Below, piece after piece: positions 16,298 to 24,387 of a DNA stretch of 40,797 bases (the stretch's first letter is position 1; each line of letters begins with the position of its first letter). This DNA is from Tissierellales bacterium (lineage in GTDB: Bacteria; Bacillota; Clostridia; Tissierellales; JAOAQY01). The notes under the pieces are model-generated. The model saw nothing but the letters and a program-made list of their open reading frames with translations, had not been told where the DNA came from and made no database searches. The position numbers and the translations under genes were made by a program. The stretch is from NCBI GenBank assembly GCA_025210965.1, contig JAOAQY010000162.1, positions 1 to 40,797 on the forward strand, written 5' to 3'.

Positions 16298-17524
16298 GTG
16301 GGGATTTTTTCGTGGTTTAAAAAGGGAAAAAAAAGAAAAGAAGAAGAAAATATAGAAGAGATAAATGTAGAAAAAACAAAAAGTGAAGATGATGTAGAAA
16401 ACGAAGAGGAGCGTAAAGCCGAAGAAGAGCGTAAGGCTGAAGAAGCACGCGAAGCCGAGGAAAAGCGCAAGGCTGAGGAAGAGCGCAAGGCTGAAGAAGC
16501 ACGCAAGGCCGAAGAAGAGCGCAAGGCTGAAGAAGAACGTAAGGCTGAAGAAGAACGTAAGGCTGAAGAAGAGCGTAGAGCTGAGGAAGAAAATAAACCT
16601 AAGAAAAAAATGGGATTTTTTGCGAAGCTTGTAAAAGGATTAGAGAAAACAAGAAAGAGCATAACATCACAAATTGATAATATACTTAGTGGTTATGGGA
16701 AAATTGATGAGGAGTTATTTGAGGAAATAGAAGAAATTTTGATAATGGCAGATGTTGGAGTACCTACAACTATGAGAATTATTGACGATTTGAGAGCTAA
16801 GGTTAAAGCGAGAAAGTTAACAGAAGCAACTGAAATTAGAGCAATTCTCAAAGAAGAAATTTCTGAAATATTAACTGAGTCAGAGTTAGGTAATAAGTTG
16901 AATTTAGAACCATCGCCAGCAATTATATTAGTGGTTGGTGTAAATGGTGTTGGAAAGACAACAACGATAGGAAAGGTAGCTGCTAGACTTAAGAATGAAG
17001 GGAAAAGTGTTTTACTTGCAGCAGGTGATACGTTTAGAGCAGCAGCAATTGAGCAATTAACAGAATGGGCAAATAGAGCAGAAGTAGATATAGTTGCCCA
17101 TACGGAAGGTGCTGATCCAGCGGCTGTTATATTTGATGGTATTCAAGCTGCCAAGGCTAGAAAATCTGATGTTTTAATTTGTGATACAGCAGGTAGACTT
17201 CACAATAAGAAAAATTTGATGAATGAGCTTAATAAAATATTTAGAATAGTGGAAAGAGAGTATCCAAATGCAACTAGAGAAGTACTACTTGTAGTAGATG
17301 CGACTACGGGCCAAAATGCAGTAATACAAGCGAAAACGTTTAAAGAGGCATGCAATATATCTGGAATAGCTTTGACTAAACTTGATGGGACGGCTAAAGG
17401 TGGAGTTGTGCTAGCTGTACAGTCAGAATTATCTGTACCCGTAAAACTTGTTGGAGTAGGAGAGGGAATCGATGATTTGCAGGATTTCAATCCGAAAGAT
17501 TTTGTAGATGCTATGTTTTCTTAA
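16298..17524 (+). CDS. ftsY: Signal recognition particle receptor FtsY
   Basis: A 408-residue SRP receptor GTPase at the inner face of the membrane, partner of Ffh encoded below. The N-terminus MGIFSWFKKGKKRK is an amphipathic basic membrane-targeting segment. Residues 37-96 are ten tandem hexapeptides of the EERKAE type, a highly charged acidic/basic linker. The NG domain follows: GVNGVGKTT (about 214-222), DTFRAAA, DTAGR and TKLDGTAKGG. The start is GTG at 16298 behind GGAGGAGA (16283-16290). It is 23 bases after smc, so part of that operon. The repeat DNA uses CGT/CGC arginine codons almost exclusively although AGA dominates elsewhere. Confidence 0.97.
   Translation: MGIFSWFKKGKKRKEEENIEEINVEKTKSEDDVENEEERKAEEERKAEEAREAEEKRKAEEERKAEEARKAEEERKAEEERKAEEERKAEEERRAEEENKPKKKMGFFAKLVKGLEKTRKSITSQIDNILSGYGKIDEELFEEIEEILIMADVGVPTTMRIIDDLRAKVKARKLTEATEIRAILKEEISEILTESELGNKLNLEPSPAIILVVGVNGVGKTTTIGKVAARLKNEGKSVLLAAGDTFRAAAIEQLTEWANRAEVDIVAHTEGADPAAVIFDGIQAAKARKSDVLICDTAGRLHNKKNLMNELNKIFRIVEREYPNATREVLLVVDATTGQNAVIQAKTFKEACNISGIALTKLDGTAKGGVVLAVQSELSVPVKLVGVGEGIDDLQDFNPKDFVDAMFS
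16406..16585 (+). repeat. Ten tandem 18-base units inside ftsY (EERKAE hexapeptide repeat)
   Basis: The unit is close to GAAGAGCGTAAGGCTGAA, repeated ten times with scattered third-position and a few first-position changes. Two adjacent units near 16530-16565 are identical, which suggests recent duplication. Base composition is near 50% GC, above the surrounding sequence. Copy number could vary between strains. Confidence 0.9.
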
Positions 17525-17552
17525 AAAATAGTGAAGATGTAAAGAAAAAGGC

Positions 17553-17581
17553 TTGACAAATTAGTAGAATTAATATAAAAT
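17553..17581 (+). promoter_or_regulatory. Putative sigma-A promoter of the ylxM-ffh unit
   Basis: TTGACA (17553-17558), 17-base spacer, TAAAAT (17576-17581), located between ftsY and ylxM and about 45 bases before the ylxM start. Confidence 0.6.
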
Positions 17582-17624
17582 CTATTGAGTCAAGTCAATT
17601 ACTTTACAGTCGAGGCGATAAATT

Positions 17625-17999
17625 ATGTATGAAAAATTCGTTGAAATAGCAATGTTATATGATTTCTATGGTAATCTTTTGAGTTCAAAGCAACAGAGAG
17701 TTATTGAACTATATTACTTAGAGGACTTATCGCTAAGTGAGATCGGTGAAAATTTACAGATCAGTAGACAAGCTGTTCATGATATGTTAAAGCGCTCTGA
17801 AAAAGGCCTTTATGAATATGAAACCAAACTAGGATTGATAGCTAAGTTTGAAGGAAATAAGAAACGAGCAGAACAGATTCTAGAATTGGCTAATAAGATT
17901 CATGTTGAAGGATTGGATTCGGGAATATATCATGAAACCTTAGAGCTGATTATTTCCCTAGCTAAGGGTATATTAGAGAATAATCAGGAGGATAAATAA
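17625..17999 (+). CDS. ylxM: YlxM/p13-like putative SRP-associated DNA-binding-type protein
   Basis: A 124-residue protein with a sigma-70 region 4-like helix-turn-helix: SKQQRVIELYYLEDLSLSEIG then ENLQISRQAVHDMLKR (about residues 20-57). It belongs to the YlxM (UPF0122) family always encoded just before ffh, and in some species it modulates the SRP cycle rather than transcription. The ATG at 17625 has a weak GAGGCG site. Its TAA overlaps the ffh ATG by one base (TAATG), so translation of the two is coupled. The function here is by family only. Confidence 0.93.
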   Translation: MYEKFVEIAMLYDFYGNLLSSKQQRVIELYYLEDLSLSEIGENLQISRQAVHDMLKRSEKGLYEYETKLGLIAKFEGNKKRAEQILELANKIHVEGLDSGIYHETLELIISLAKGILENNQEDK

Positions 18000-19354
18000 T
18001 GGTATTTGAGAATTTAGCAGAAAAGCTTCAAAATAGCTTGAATAAACTAAAAGGTAAAGGGAAGTTGACTGAGAAAGACGTTAGCGATGCAATGAGGGAA
18101 GTAAAACTTGCTTTGCTTGAGGCTGATGTTAACTTTAAGGTAGTTAAACAATTTATTAAAACAGTTAAAGAAAGATCAATAGGTTCAGAGGTTATGGAAA
18201 GTTTAACTCCTGGACAACAGGTTATAAAGATTGTTAATGAAGAACTAACAAAACTAATGGGAGAGACAGAGAGCAAGTTAGAGTTGTCTGGAAAACCGGC
18301 AGTTATAATGCTATGTGGTTTACAAGGAGCTGGTAAAACTACTGCTTCAGGTAAGCTTGCAAGTCTTTTGAAGAAAAAAGGAAAAAGACCGCTGTTAGTT
18401 GCGTGTGATGTTTATAGACCAGCTGCGATAAAACAATTGCAGGTAGTTGGTGAAAAAGTTGGAGTGCCTGTATTTTCAATGGGTGATAAAGAAAGCCCAG
18501 TAAAAATAGCAGCAGAAGGTATTGCTCAGGCAAAAGAAAACAATAATGATTTGGTTATTGTGGATACTGCTGGTCGATTGCATATAGATGATAATTTAAT
18601 GGAAGAACTTGAAGAAATAAAAGCTTCGGTTAATCCATGTGAAATACTTCTGGTTGTAGATGCTATGACTGGTCAAGATGCCGTTTCGGTTGCTCAGACG
18701 TTTAATGATAGACTGTCTATAACCGGTACGATATTGTCGAAGCTAGATGGTGATGCACGTGGTGGTGCTGCACTTTCTATAAGGGAAGTTACAGGGAGCC
18801 CTATAAAATTTATTGGTGTTGGTGAGAAATTAGATGAGTCTGCTCTCGAAGTTTTTTATCCAGATAGAATGGCTTCTAGAATACTTGGTATGGGAGATAT
18901 GCTAAGTCTTATAGAGAAAGCTCAGGCAAATTATGATGAGAAAAAGGCATTAGAACTAGAACAAAAGATAAAAGATCAGAGTTTTACATTTGATGATTTT
19001 CTAGATCAAATGCAACAAATGAAAAAAATGGGTTCGCTTACTGATATTATTGGAATGTTGCCAGGAGTAAACTCCAAGCAATTAAAGAATTTAAATGTTG
19101 ATGATAAAGAGATTTCAAGAGTTGAGGCTATTATATTGTCAATGACAAAACAAGAACGAGCTAATCCAGAAATAATAGATGCTAGCAGAAGAAAGAGAAT
19201 TGCACGAGGCAGTGGAATGAAGGTTCAAGATGTAAATAGATTACTTAAGCAATTTAAAGAGACAAAGAAGATGATGAAACAATTTGCTGGCATGGAAAAA
19301 ATGATGAAGAAAAAAGGTAAAAAGGGTAAATTTGGATTAAATCCATTTAGATAA
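17999..19354 (+). CDS. ffh: Signal recognition particle protein Ffh (SRP54)
   Basis: A 451-residue GTPase that binds signal sequences and SRP RNA and docks on FtsY. The N domain covers about 1-95, and the G domain has GLQGAGKTT (107-115), CDVYRPAAIKQL, DTAGRL and SKLDGDARGGAAL. The M domain (about 300-451) is methionine-rich, with SRRKRIARGSGMKVQDVNRL forming the RNA-binding region and KKMMKQFAGMEKMMKKKGK at the tail. Coupled to ylxM by a one-base overlap. The SRP RNA gene itself was not found in the window. Confidence 0.98.
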   Translation: MVFENLAEKLQNSLNKLKGKGKLTEKDVSDAMREVKLALLEADVNFKVVKQFIKTVKERSIGSEVMESLTPGQQVIKIVNEELTKLMGETESKLELSGKPAVIMLCGLQGAGKTTASGKLASLLKKKGKRPLLVACDVYRPAAIKQLQVVGEKVGVPVFSMGDKESPVKIAAEGIAQAKENNNDLVIVDTAGRLHIDDNLMEELEEIKASVNPCEILLVVDAMTGQDAVSVAQTFNDRLSITGTILSKLDGDARGGAALSIREVTGSPIKFIGVGEKLDESALEVFYPDRMASRILGMGDMLSLIEKAQANYDEKKALELEQKIKDQSFTFDDFLDQMQQMKKMGSLTDIIGMLPGVNSKQLKNLNVDDKEISRVEAIILSMTKQERANPEIIDASRRKRIARGSGMKVQDVNRLLKQFKETKKMMKQFAGMEKMMKKKGKKGKFGLNPFR

Positions 19355-19382
19355 ATAACAATAGTAAAGGAGGTGAAACAAT

Positions 19383-19628
19383 ATGGCAGTTAAAATCAGA
19401 TTAAAAAGAATGGGTTCTAAAAAGAAACCTTTCTATAGAGTAGTTGTAGCTGACTCTAGAGCTCCTAGAGATGGTAAATTCATCGAAGAGATTGGATACT
19501 ACAATCCAGTTTCAGAACCAAAAGTAGTTAAAATTGATGATGAAAAAGCTAAAAAATGGTTAGCTAACGGTGCAAAACCAACAGAAACAGTTAACAAGTT
19601 GTTCAAAGGCAACGGAATTACTGAGTAG
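19383..19628 (+). CDS. rpsP: 30S ribosomal protein S16
   Basis: An 81-residue basic protein with the S16 N-terminus [20 protein letters not shown] followed by [20 protein letters not shown]. It is a structural small-subunit protein. A strong AAAGGAGGTGA site precedes the ATG at 19383. C-ending codons (AAC, TTC) are more common than in neighbours, as expected for a highly expressed gene. It opens the rpsP-khpA unit. Confidence 0.98.
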   Translation: MAVKIRLKRMGSKKKPFYRVVVADSRAPRDGKFIEEIGYYNPVSEPKVVKIDDEKAKKWLANGAKPTETVNKLFKGNGITE

Positions 19629-19672
19629 GTTTTGATGTAAGTTCTACCACTATTGCTTTTGAGGAGTTGAAT

Positions 19673-19903
19673 ATGATGAAAGAATTAGTAGAAGTGATTG
19701 CAAAGTCTTTAGTAGACAATCCAGATGAAGTAGTTGTTAACGAAGTTCAAGGAACTAATACAACAATTATTGAGTTGAAAGTAGCTTCTGACGATATGGG
19801 AAAAGTCATTGGAAAACAAGGCAAAATAGCAAAAGCAATTAGAACTGTAGTTAAAGCAGCAGCGATTAAAGATAAAAAAAGAGTTGTTGTGGAAATTATA
19901 TAG
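19673..19903 (+). CDS. khpA: RNA-binding protein KhpA (KH domain, YlqC-like)
   Basis: A 76-residue single KH-domain protein with the RNA-contact loop VIGKQGKIAKAIRT (GxxG). KhpA works with KhpB/Jag and affects cell division and elongation in Firmicutes through RNA binding. Two adjacent ATGs (19673, 19676) both fit the GAGGAG at 19661-19666; the first is chosen, and the TTG at 19667 is too close. It follows rpsP as in Bacillus and ends at a terminator that overlaps its stop codon. Confidence 0.94.
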   Translation: MMKELVEVIAKSLVDNPDEVVVNEVQGTNTTIIELKVASDDMGKVIGKQGKIAKAIRTVVKAAAIKDKKRVVVEII

Positions 19904-19931
19904 GGATTAGACTAATCTAGTCCCTTTTTTT
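19903..19931 (+). terminator. Intrinsic terminator after khpA
   Basis: Nine-bp stem GGGATTAGA/TCTAGTCCC with one G-U pair (19903-19911, 19916-19924), loop CTAA, then seven T residues (19925-19931). It separates rpsP-khpA from rimM-trmD. Confidence 0.88.
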
Positions 19932-19975
19932 GTAGTTATATTTTGATAAAGTACATAATGGTTGGAGTGATGATG

Positions 19976-20476
19976 ATGAGAGAACTTGTTAAAATTGGTA
20001 GTATTTCAAGCGCAAAAGGGTTAAAAGGAGAATTTAAAGTATTTCCAGAGAATGACGAAATATTTTATTTAGAAATTGGTGATAAAATATTCATAGAGGG
20101 AGTATTTGAAGATCTTGTTATTGAAAAAATTTCGGAGTATAAGAATATGGTTACAATTAAACTCAAAAATTATAATCACATAGACCAAATAAAAAAACTA
20201 AAAAATCAAGGGATATTTATAGATAAGCAAGATTCAAAAGTAGAGGAAGAAGAAGGGCTATCTGCTAGAGAGGTAATTGGATTTGCAGTTATAAATAATA
20301 GTAATGATGAAAATTTAGGAGAAGTAATTAATAGTATAGGTTCTAGTTCGCAAGAAGTGTTGGTGGTAAATAAAGATGAAAAAGAATGGATGATACCATT
20401 TGTAGAAGCTTTTATTGAAGAAATTGATGAAGAAGAAAAGGTATTAAGAGTTAGCGTTATAGAGGGGATGATATAA
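19976..20476 (+). CDS. rimM: Ribosome maturation factor RimM
   Basis: A 166-residue protein that binds S19 and assists 30S head maturation. The N-terminal RimM domain begins MRELVKIGSISSAKGLKGEFKV. The C-terminal PRC-barrel contains GEVINSIGSSSQEVLVV and the near-terminal WMIPFVEAFIEEIDEEEK. Three consecutive ATGs (19970, 19973, 19976) follow GGAG at 19964-19967; spacing favours the third, or the second as an alternative. It ends two bases before trmD. No convincing promoter was found between the khpA terminator and this gene, so read-through is possible. Confidence 0.94.
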   Translation: MRELVKIGSISSAKGLKGEFKVFPENDEIFYLEIGDKIFIEGVFEDLVIEKISEYKNMVTIKLKNYNHIDQIKKLKNQGIFIDKQDSKVEEEEGLSAREVIGFAVINNSNDENLGEVINSIGSSSQEVLVVNKDEKEWMIPFVEAFIEEIDEEEKVLRVSVIEGMI

Positions 20477-20478
20477 TA

Positions 20479-21213
20479 ATGAAGATTGATATATTAACAT
20501 TATTTCCCCGAATGTTTGATGGAGTATTACAGGAAAGTATAATAAAGAGAGCAATAGAGAAAGATTTGGTTGAAATAGAGGCAATTGATTTTAGAATATT
20601 TTCTGAAGATAAACACAATAGGGTTGATGATTATCCTTTTGGTGGAGGGGCAGGTATGGTTATAAAGCCAGAACCTATAGCTAGAGCACTGAAAAGTATA
20701 GAGGGGTATGAAGATGCTAGAGTGATATATATGAGTCCTAAAGGGAGTGTCTTGAACCAAAAAAAATCAAATGAACTAGCAGAGGATAATCACTTAATTA
20801 TAATTTGTGGACATTACGAAGGGATAGATCAGAGATTTATTGATAATTATGTAGATGAAGAGATATCAATAGGTGATTACGTTCTTACTGGAGGTGAAAT
20901 TCCTGCAATGGCTTTAGTTGATACAATTGTTAGACTATTGCCAGATGCGTTAGGAAAACAGGAATCGTATGAGGAAGATTCACATTACAAAGGATTGCTT
21001 GAATATCCACATTATACAAGACCTAGAGTGTTTGAGGGAGAAGAAGTACCAGAAGTGCTATTATCGGGTCATCATGCAAATGTTGATAAGTGGAGACATG
21101 AAAAATCTCTAGAAATAACGGCAAAGAATAGACCAGATATGATTGAAAAATATGATTTAACAAAAAACGATATTAAGTACTTGAAGGAAAAAGGCTATGG
21201 TATAAAAAAATAA
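20479..21213 (+). CDS. trmD: tRNA (guanine(37)-N(1))-methyltransferase TrmD
   Basis: A 244-residue SPOUT-class methyltransferase that makes m1G37 in tRNAs reading CNN codons and thereby prevents +1 frameshifting. It begins MKIDILTLFPRMFDGVL and contains DDYPFGGGAGMVIKPEP and CGHYEGIDQRF, then the trefoil-knot SAM site IGDYVLTGGEIPAM. The C-terminal domain with SGHHANVDKWRHEKSLE is complete. It starts two bases after rimM with GAGGGG ahead, so it is coupled to it. Confidence 0.98.
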   Translation: MKIDILTLFPRMFDGVLQESIIKRAIEKDLVEIEAIDFRIFSEDKHNRVDDYPFGGGAGMVIKPEPIARALKSIEGYEDARVIYMSPKGSVLNQKKSNELAEDNHLIIICGHYEGIDQRFIDNYVDEEISIGDYVLTGGEIPAMALVDTIVRLLPDALGKQESYEEDSHYKGLLEYPHYTRPRVFEGEEVPEVLLSGHHANVDKWRHEKSLEITAKNRPDMIEKYDLTKNDIKYLKEKGYGIKK

Positions 21214-21214
21214 C

Positions 21215-21243
21215 TTGCAATATTTCTTTTTAAATGTTATAAT
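21215..21243 (+). promoter_or_regulatory. Putative sigma-A promoter (extended -10) of rplS
   Basis: TTGCAA (21215-21220), 17-base spacer, TATAAT (21238-21243) preceded by TGT, an extended -10. Predicted start near 21250, exactly at the 5' edge of the L19 leader. Confidence 0.7.
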
Positions 21244-21249
21244 TTTTGA

Positions 21250-21300
21250 GGTATTCATTCCGTGTGTTCCTCTGCCTGACGGGTAAGAACATCGAATCGA
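21250..21300 (+). promoter_or_regulatory. L19 (rplS) ribosomal-protein leader
   Basis: The region upstream of rplS resembles the L19_leader class of Firmicutes autoregulatory leaders: ATTCATTCCGTGTGTTCCTC and the following CTGCCTGACGGG and GAACAT blocks. CCGT (21260-21263) can pair with ACGG (21279-21282), while GTGTTC (21264-21269) pairs with GAACAT (21287-21292), a crossing arrangement. ATTC (21253-21256) and GAAT (21294-21297) could close the whole. L19 presumably binds it to repress its own synthesis. Confidence 0.7.
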
Positions 21301-21316
21301 GAAGGAGGAAATATAA

Positions 21317-21661
21317 ATGGATTTAATTAAAATGATTGAACAAGAGCAGTTAAGAGAGGTTATTGAATTTAATGTTGGAGATACAGTTCAAGTATACTAC
21401 CACATCAAAGAAGGTAACAGAGAAAGAGTTCAGATGTTTGAAGGAACAGTAATCAAACGTCAAGGAACAGGAGCTAGAGAGACATTTACAGTAAGAAGAA
21501 TTTCTTATGGCGTAGGTGTTGAAAGAGTATTCCCAGTTCATTCACCAAAAATCGAAAAGATGAAAGTAGTACGTGAAGGTAAAGTAAGAAGAGCTAGACT
21601 TCACTACTTACGTGAAAGAACAGGTAAGAGTGCTAGAGTTAAAGCTAAAACTAACTACTAA
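21317..21661 (+). CDS. rplS: 50S ribosomal protein L19
   Basis: A 114-residue basic protein located at the subunit interface of the 50S. It contains [40 protein letters not shown] and the conserved C-terminal [19 protein letters not shown] and [17 protein letters not shown]. The ATG at 21317 follows AAGGAGGAA. It has its own promoter and leader and a terminator directly after the stop. C-ending codons are frequent, consistent with high expression. Confidence 0.98.
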   Translation: MDLIKMIEQEQLREVIEFNVGDTVQVYYHIKEGNRERVQMFEGTVIKRQGTGARETFTVRRISYGVGVERVFPVHSPKIEKMKVVREGKVRRARLHYLRERTGKSARVKAKTNY

Positions 21662-21666
21662 AGAGA

Positions 21667-21699
21667 TGATGGGGCTGAAATCAGTCCCATTATTTTTTT
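21667..21699 (+). terminator. Intrinsic terminator after rplS
   Basis: Ten-bp stem ATGGGGCTGA/TCAGTCCCAT (21669-21678, 21681-21690) with one G-U pair and a tight loop, followed by TA and seven T residues (21693-21699). Confidence 0.87.
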
Positions 21700-21776
21700 A
21701 AAATGGATTTTACAATAAATTTGTGAAGGCAATAAGATGTCTTTAGATGTTTAATGTATTGAGAAGGAGTGAGCGT

Positions 21777-22625
21777 ATGAATATTAACTGGTTTCCAGGT
21801 CATATGAAAAAAACAAGAGAATTGATCCAGAAAAACCTAAAATTGGTCGATATAGTTTATGAAGTAATTGATGCAAGAATACCTGTAAGTAGTAGAAATC
21901 CTGAAATAGATCAACTAGTTCAGAGCAAACCGCGTGTTATTATAATGAATAAGGCTGATTTAGCTTCTGAAACAGGAAATGCTGCTTGGAAAAGATACTT
22001 TGAGAAGCAAGGATACCCAACACTTTTTATGGAACAAAATAAAACCAAAAGTGTAAAAAAATTAATACAAGTTACTGAAAAAGCTATGGGTGATAAGAGA
22101 GCTAAGCAATTAGAAAAAGGAATAGTTAATCGTCCAATTAGGATAATGATAGTTGGTATTCCAAATGCAGGGAAATCTACGATAATCAATGCATTAGCAA
22201 AGCGTAAAAGTACTCAAACTGGAAATAGACCAGGAGTTACAAAGGGTAAACAATGGGTTAAACTAGCTAATAACTTAGAATTACTTGATACTCCAGGGAT
22301 TTTGTGGCCTAAATTTGAAGACGAGGAGGTTGCAAAACATCTTGCGTTTACGGGTGCTATAAGAGATGAAATTATGGATACTGAAACGCTTGCACTAAGA
22401 TTGATAGAGAGACTTATATTGATAGACCCAATGTATTTAGAAGAAAGATATAAAGTGGAAGTAAATGTAGATAATGGTTTAGATACTATGGAGATTATAG
22501 CAAGGAAACGTGGTTGTATAATGAAATCAAGAGAAATTGATTATACGAGAATAGCCCATATAATACTAGATGAGTTTAGGAGAGCTATTATAGGAAGGAT
22601 AACATTAGAATTTCCAGAGAAATAG
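21777..22625 (+). CDS. rbgA: Ribosome biogenesis GTPase RbgA (YlqF)
   Basis: A 282-residue circularly permuted GTPase needed for late 50S assembly. The permuted order is clear: NKAD (G4, 58-61) comes before GIPNAGKST (G1, 127-135) and DTPG (G3, 171-174). The N-terminus MNINWFPGHMKKTRELI is the family hallmark. The ATG at 21777 follows AAGGAG at 21764-21769; an in-frame ATG at 21747 is upstream of that site. It lies just downstream of rplS as in Bacillus. rnhB, which normally follows, is missing. Confidence 0.96.
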   Translation: MNINWFPGHMKKTRELIQKNLKLVDIVYEVIDARIPVSSRNPEIDQLVQSKPRVIIMNKADLASETGNAAWKRYFEKQGYPTLFMEQNKTKSVKKLIQVTEKAMGDKRAKQLEKGIVNRPIRIMIVGIPNAGKSTIINALAKRKSTQTGNRPGVTKGKQWVKLANNLELLDTPGILWPKFEDEEVAKHLAFTGAIRDEIMDTETLALRLIERLILIDPMYLEERYKVEVNVDNGLDTMEIIARKRGCIMKSREIDYTRIAHIILDEFRRAIIGRITLEFPEK

Positions 22626-22633
22626 GTGATGAT

Positions 22634-24127
22634 ATGAAGCTTAGTATTGATAATGGAAATATAAAACCTGAAAATATTAAGACAAATTTGAAAAAATGGA
22701 TTACAGGAATTTTACTAGACATAAAGTCAGATGAAATAATAGTAAAGACGGATGATGGTGATAAATCTTTTTATTTAAAGGGTAATTTAAGTGATGAAGA
22801 AAACTTAGAGATTGGTAATGAATTTAAATTTTTGGTTAGTGGGAAAAATGAATTAACTAAAATAGAAAAAATTGAAGTTGAAAATGTAGAAAATGGTAAA
22901 TATAATAAAGCACCGGAAAATGATGCAAAAGTTTTGACAAAATCGCTATTAACAGACTTGAAAAAAATGAATTACGGTAGTATACTTGATTCGAAGGGTC
23001 GAGAGAATGAAATAATAGATTTAGCAAAGAATCTTGGGTTTGAATTTTCAAAAGATGAAATCATTCAAGTAAAAAATGCGACAAAGTTTATTTCTGATAC
23101 TATAGATGATAATATTAGTATAGAATATGTTAAATTGCCTTCTAATCAAGTGGAATTAACTTTTAATACGAATAATAACGTTGAAATTAGTGAAATGAGT
23201 GAACTAAAAGAAAATGTGTTTAGCCAGTCTGCGGATAATTTAGAATTAGGTTCTACTAAAATTGCTGAAAGTGAAAAAATTGAGTTAGTAGAACTTGACA
23301 AAAATTTTAAATTAGAATTAGAAAGCATTAAGCAAGATTTAAGTAAACCACAGGAAAAATTAAATTTATATGGATTGATACTGAAAAAGCTGAAATTGCC
23401 TTTATCTTTGGAGAATTTTAGGGCTCTTATCCAACTTGATGAGAGCTCTTTTTTGCATGAGTTGTTATCAGAAAATTCTAAAGATAATGATTTTCAGCGA
23501 GTTGAACTAAAATCAATTATTGATATAATTACTAAAATTGGTATAGCAAAAGGAGAAAGTCAAAGTGTTATTCAGTTGCTGTTTGGGAACAAGATGAATA
23601 ATTTGCAGTCATATACCGATTTAAAAGAAGAATTGAGCAAAGCCATAGTTGAACGGAAAGAGTCCTTAGAATCAAAAATAGAGGGGTTAGAAGACAAAGA
23701 AGAATCTCGAATTTCTGACAAATTTGATAAAATACTGAAGATCAAATCAACTTTGGAAGCTAATTTGAATATTTCAGTGATTCCCATAAATATAGAAGAT
23801 AAAATATCAGGACAATTATATTATAGGAAAAATAAATTTAAGAATATTAGAGACCAGCATACAGTTTTACTTGACTTAAATACTGAAAATCTAGGGAAGA
23901 TAAAAATTTTGTGTTATCAAAATGATTCGAGTTTAGCAATTAGATTTATCGGAGAAGAAAAAAAGATTATCAATTATATTAAATCAATGCAAAAAAAACT
24001 TATGAGCTTATTGAATGATACAATTTATGAAAATTTGAAAATTGAGTATGCAATTAGCAAAAATGAGTCTGCCCTTAAAAATTTATTGGAAGTTACTAAA
24101 TTGGAAGGAGTTGATTTTAGAGTATGA
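22634..24127 (+). CDS. FliK-like flagellar hook-length control domain protein (YlqG position)
   Basis: A 497-residue acidic protein whose last ~110 residues fit the FliK C-terminal (Flg_hook-type) pattern: hydrophobic strands around LDLNTENLGKIKILCYQND followed by LAIRFIGEEKKIINYIKSMQ and a terminal amphipathic region. The rest is low-complexity K/E/N/L-rich, with LDKNFKLELESIKQDLSKPQ-type helices and no catalytic motif. It occupies the place of ylqG in Bacillus, between rbgA and a FlhB-C-like gene. Its stop overlaps the next start (ATGA). A second, more typical fliK is at 38264. It may act with the FlhB-C-like partner as a specificity switch or ruler; this is inference and the family match is weak by eye. 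Confidence 0.68.
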   Translation: MKLSIDNGNIKPENIKTNLKKWITGILLDIKSDEIIVKTDDGDKSFYLKGNLSDEENLEIGNEFKFLVSGKNELTKIEKIEVENVENGKYNKAPENDAKVLTKSLLTDLKKMNYGSILDSKGRENEIIDLAKNLGFEFSKDEIIQVKNATKFISDTIDDNISIEYVKLPSNQVELTFNTNNNVEISEMSELKENVFSQSADNLELGSTKIAESEKIELVELDKNFKLELESIKQDLSKPQEKLNLYGLILKKLKLPLSLENFRALIQLDESSFLHELLSENSKDNDFQRVELKSIIDIITKIGIAKGESQSVIQLLFGNKMNNLQSYTDLKEELSKAIVERKESLESKIEGLEDKEESRISDKFDKILKIKSTLEANLNISVIPINIEDKISGQLYYRKNKFKNIRDQHTVLLDLNTENLGKIKILCYQNDSSLAIRFIGEEKKIINYIKSMQKKLMSLLNDTIYENLKIEYAISKNESALKNLLEVTKLEGVDFRV

Positions 24128-24387
24128 GTAAGGAAAAAAAAGCCATAGCGCTTAGATATATACCGGATGAAGATTCTGCGCCAAAAGTGTTAGCTAAAGG
24201 TAAGGGGTATGTTGCAGAGCGAATAATAAAAACGGCTGAGGATGCAAAGGTAAATGTTGTTGAAAATAAGGAAGTTGCCGAGTCGCTATTTAATGTGGAG
24301 ATAGCTAGTGAAATTCCATCTGATATGTTTGAAGCCGTTGCAGGGATATTGGCATTTGTTTATCAATTAGATCGTGAATTTGAATAA
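24124..24387 (+). CDS. FlhB C-terminal-domain-like protein (EscU/YscU/HrcU family, YlqH-like)
   Basis: An 87-residue protein that corresponds to the FlhB cytoplasmic part downstream of the autocleavage site: AIALRYIPDEDSAPKVLAKG, VAERIIKTAEDAKVNVVEN and IPSDMFEAVAGILAFVYQLD. The NPTH cleavage motif itself is absent; the protein starts just after where it would be, so it resembles a pre-cleaved FlhB-CC. In FlhB this domain recognises export substrates and interacts with FliK. The start overlaps the preceding FliK-like gene by four bases, and the next gene overlaps its 3' end by 14 bases. Full-length flhB is not in the window. The free-standing domain's function is unknown. Confidence 0.88.
   Translation: MSKEKKAIALRYIPDEDSAPKVLAKGKGYVAERIIKTAEDAKVNVVENKEVAESLFNVEIASEIPSDMFEAVAGILAFVYQLDREFE

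Noticed and set aside
16294..16662. Long minus-strand open frame opposite ftsY rich in Ser-Ala-Leu-Arg repeats
   Set aside because: It is the mirror of the 18-base repeat in ftsY; it has no ribosome site and no protein family character.
19930..19959. TTGTAG-N18-CATAAT promoter-like sequence before rimM
   Set aside because: The predicted transcription start (about 19966) would fall on the ribosome binding site, leaving no usable leader.
21709..21737. Promoter for rbgA (TTTACA-N17-ATAAGA)
   Set aside because: The -10 hexamer is too far from consensus to support a call.
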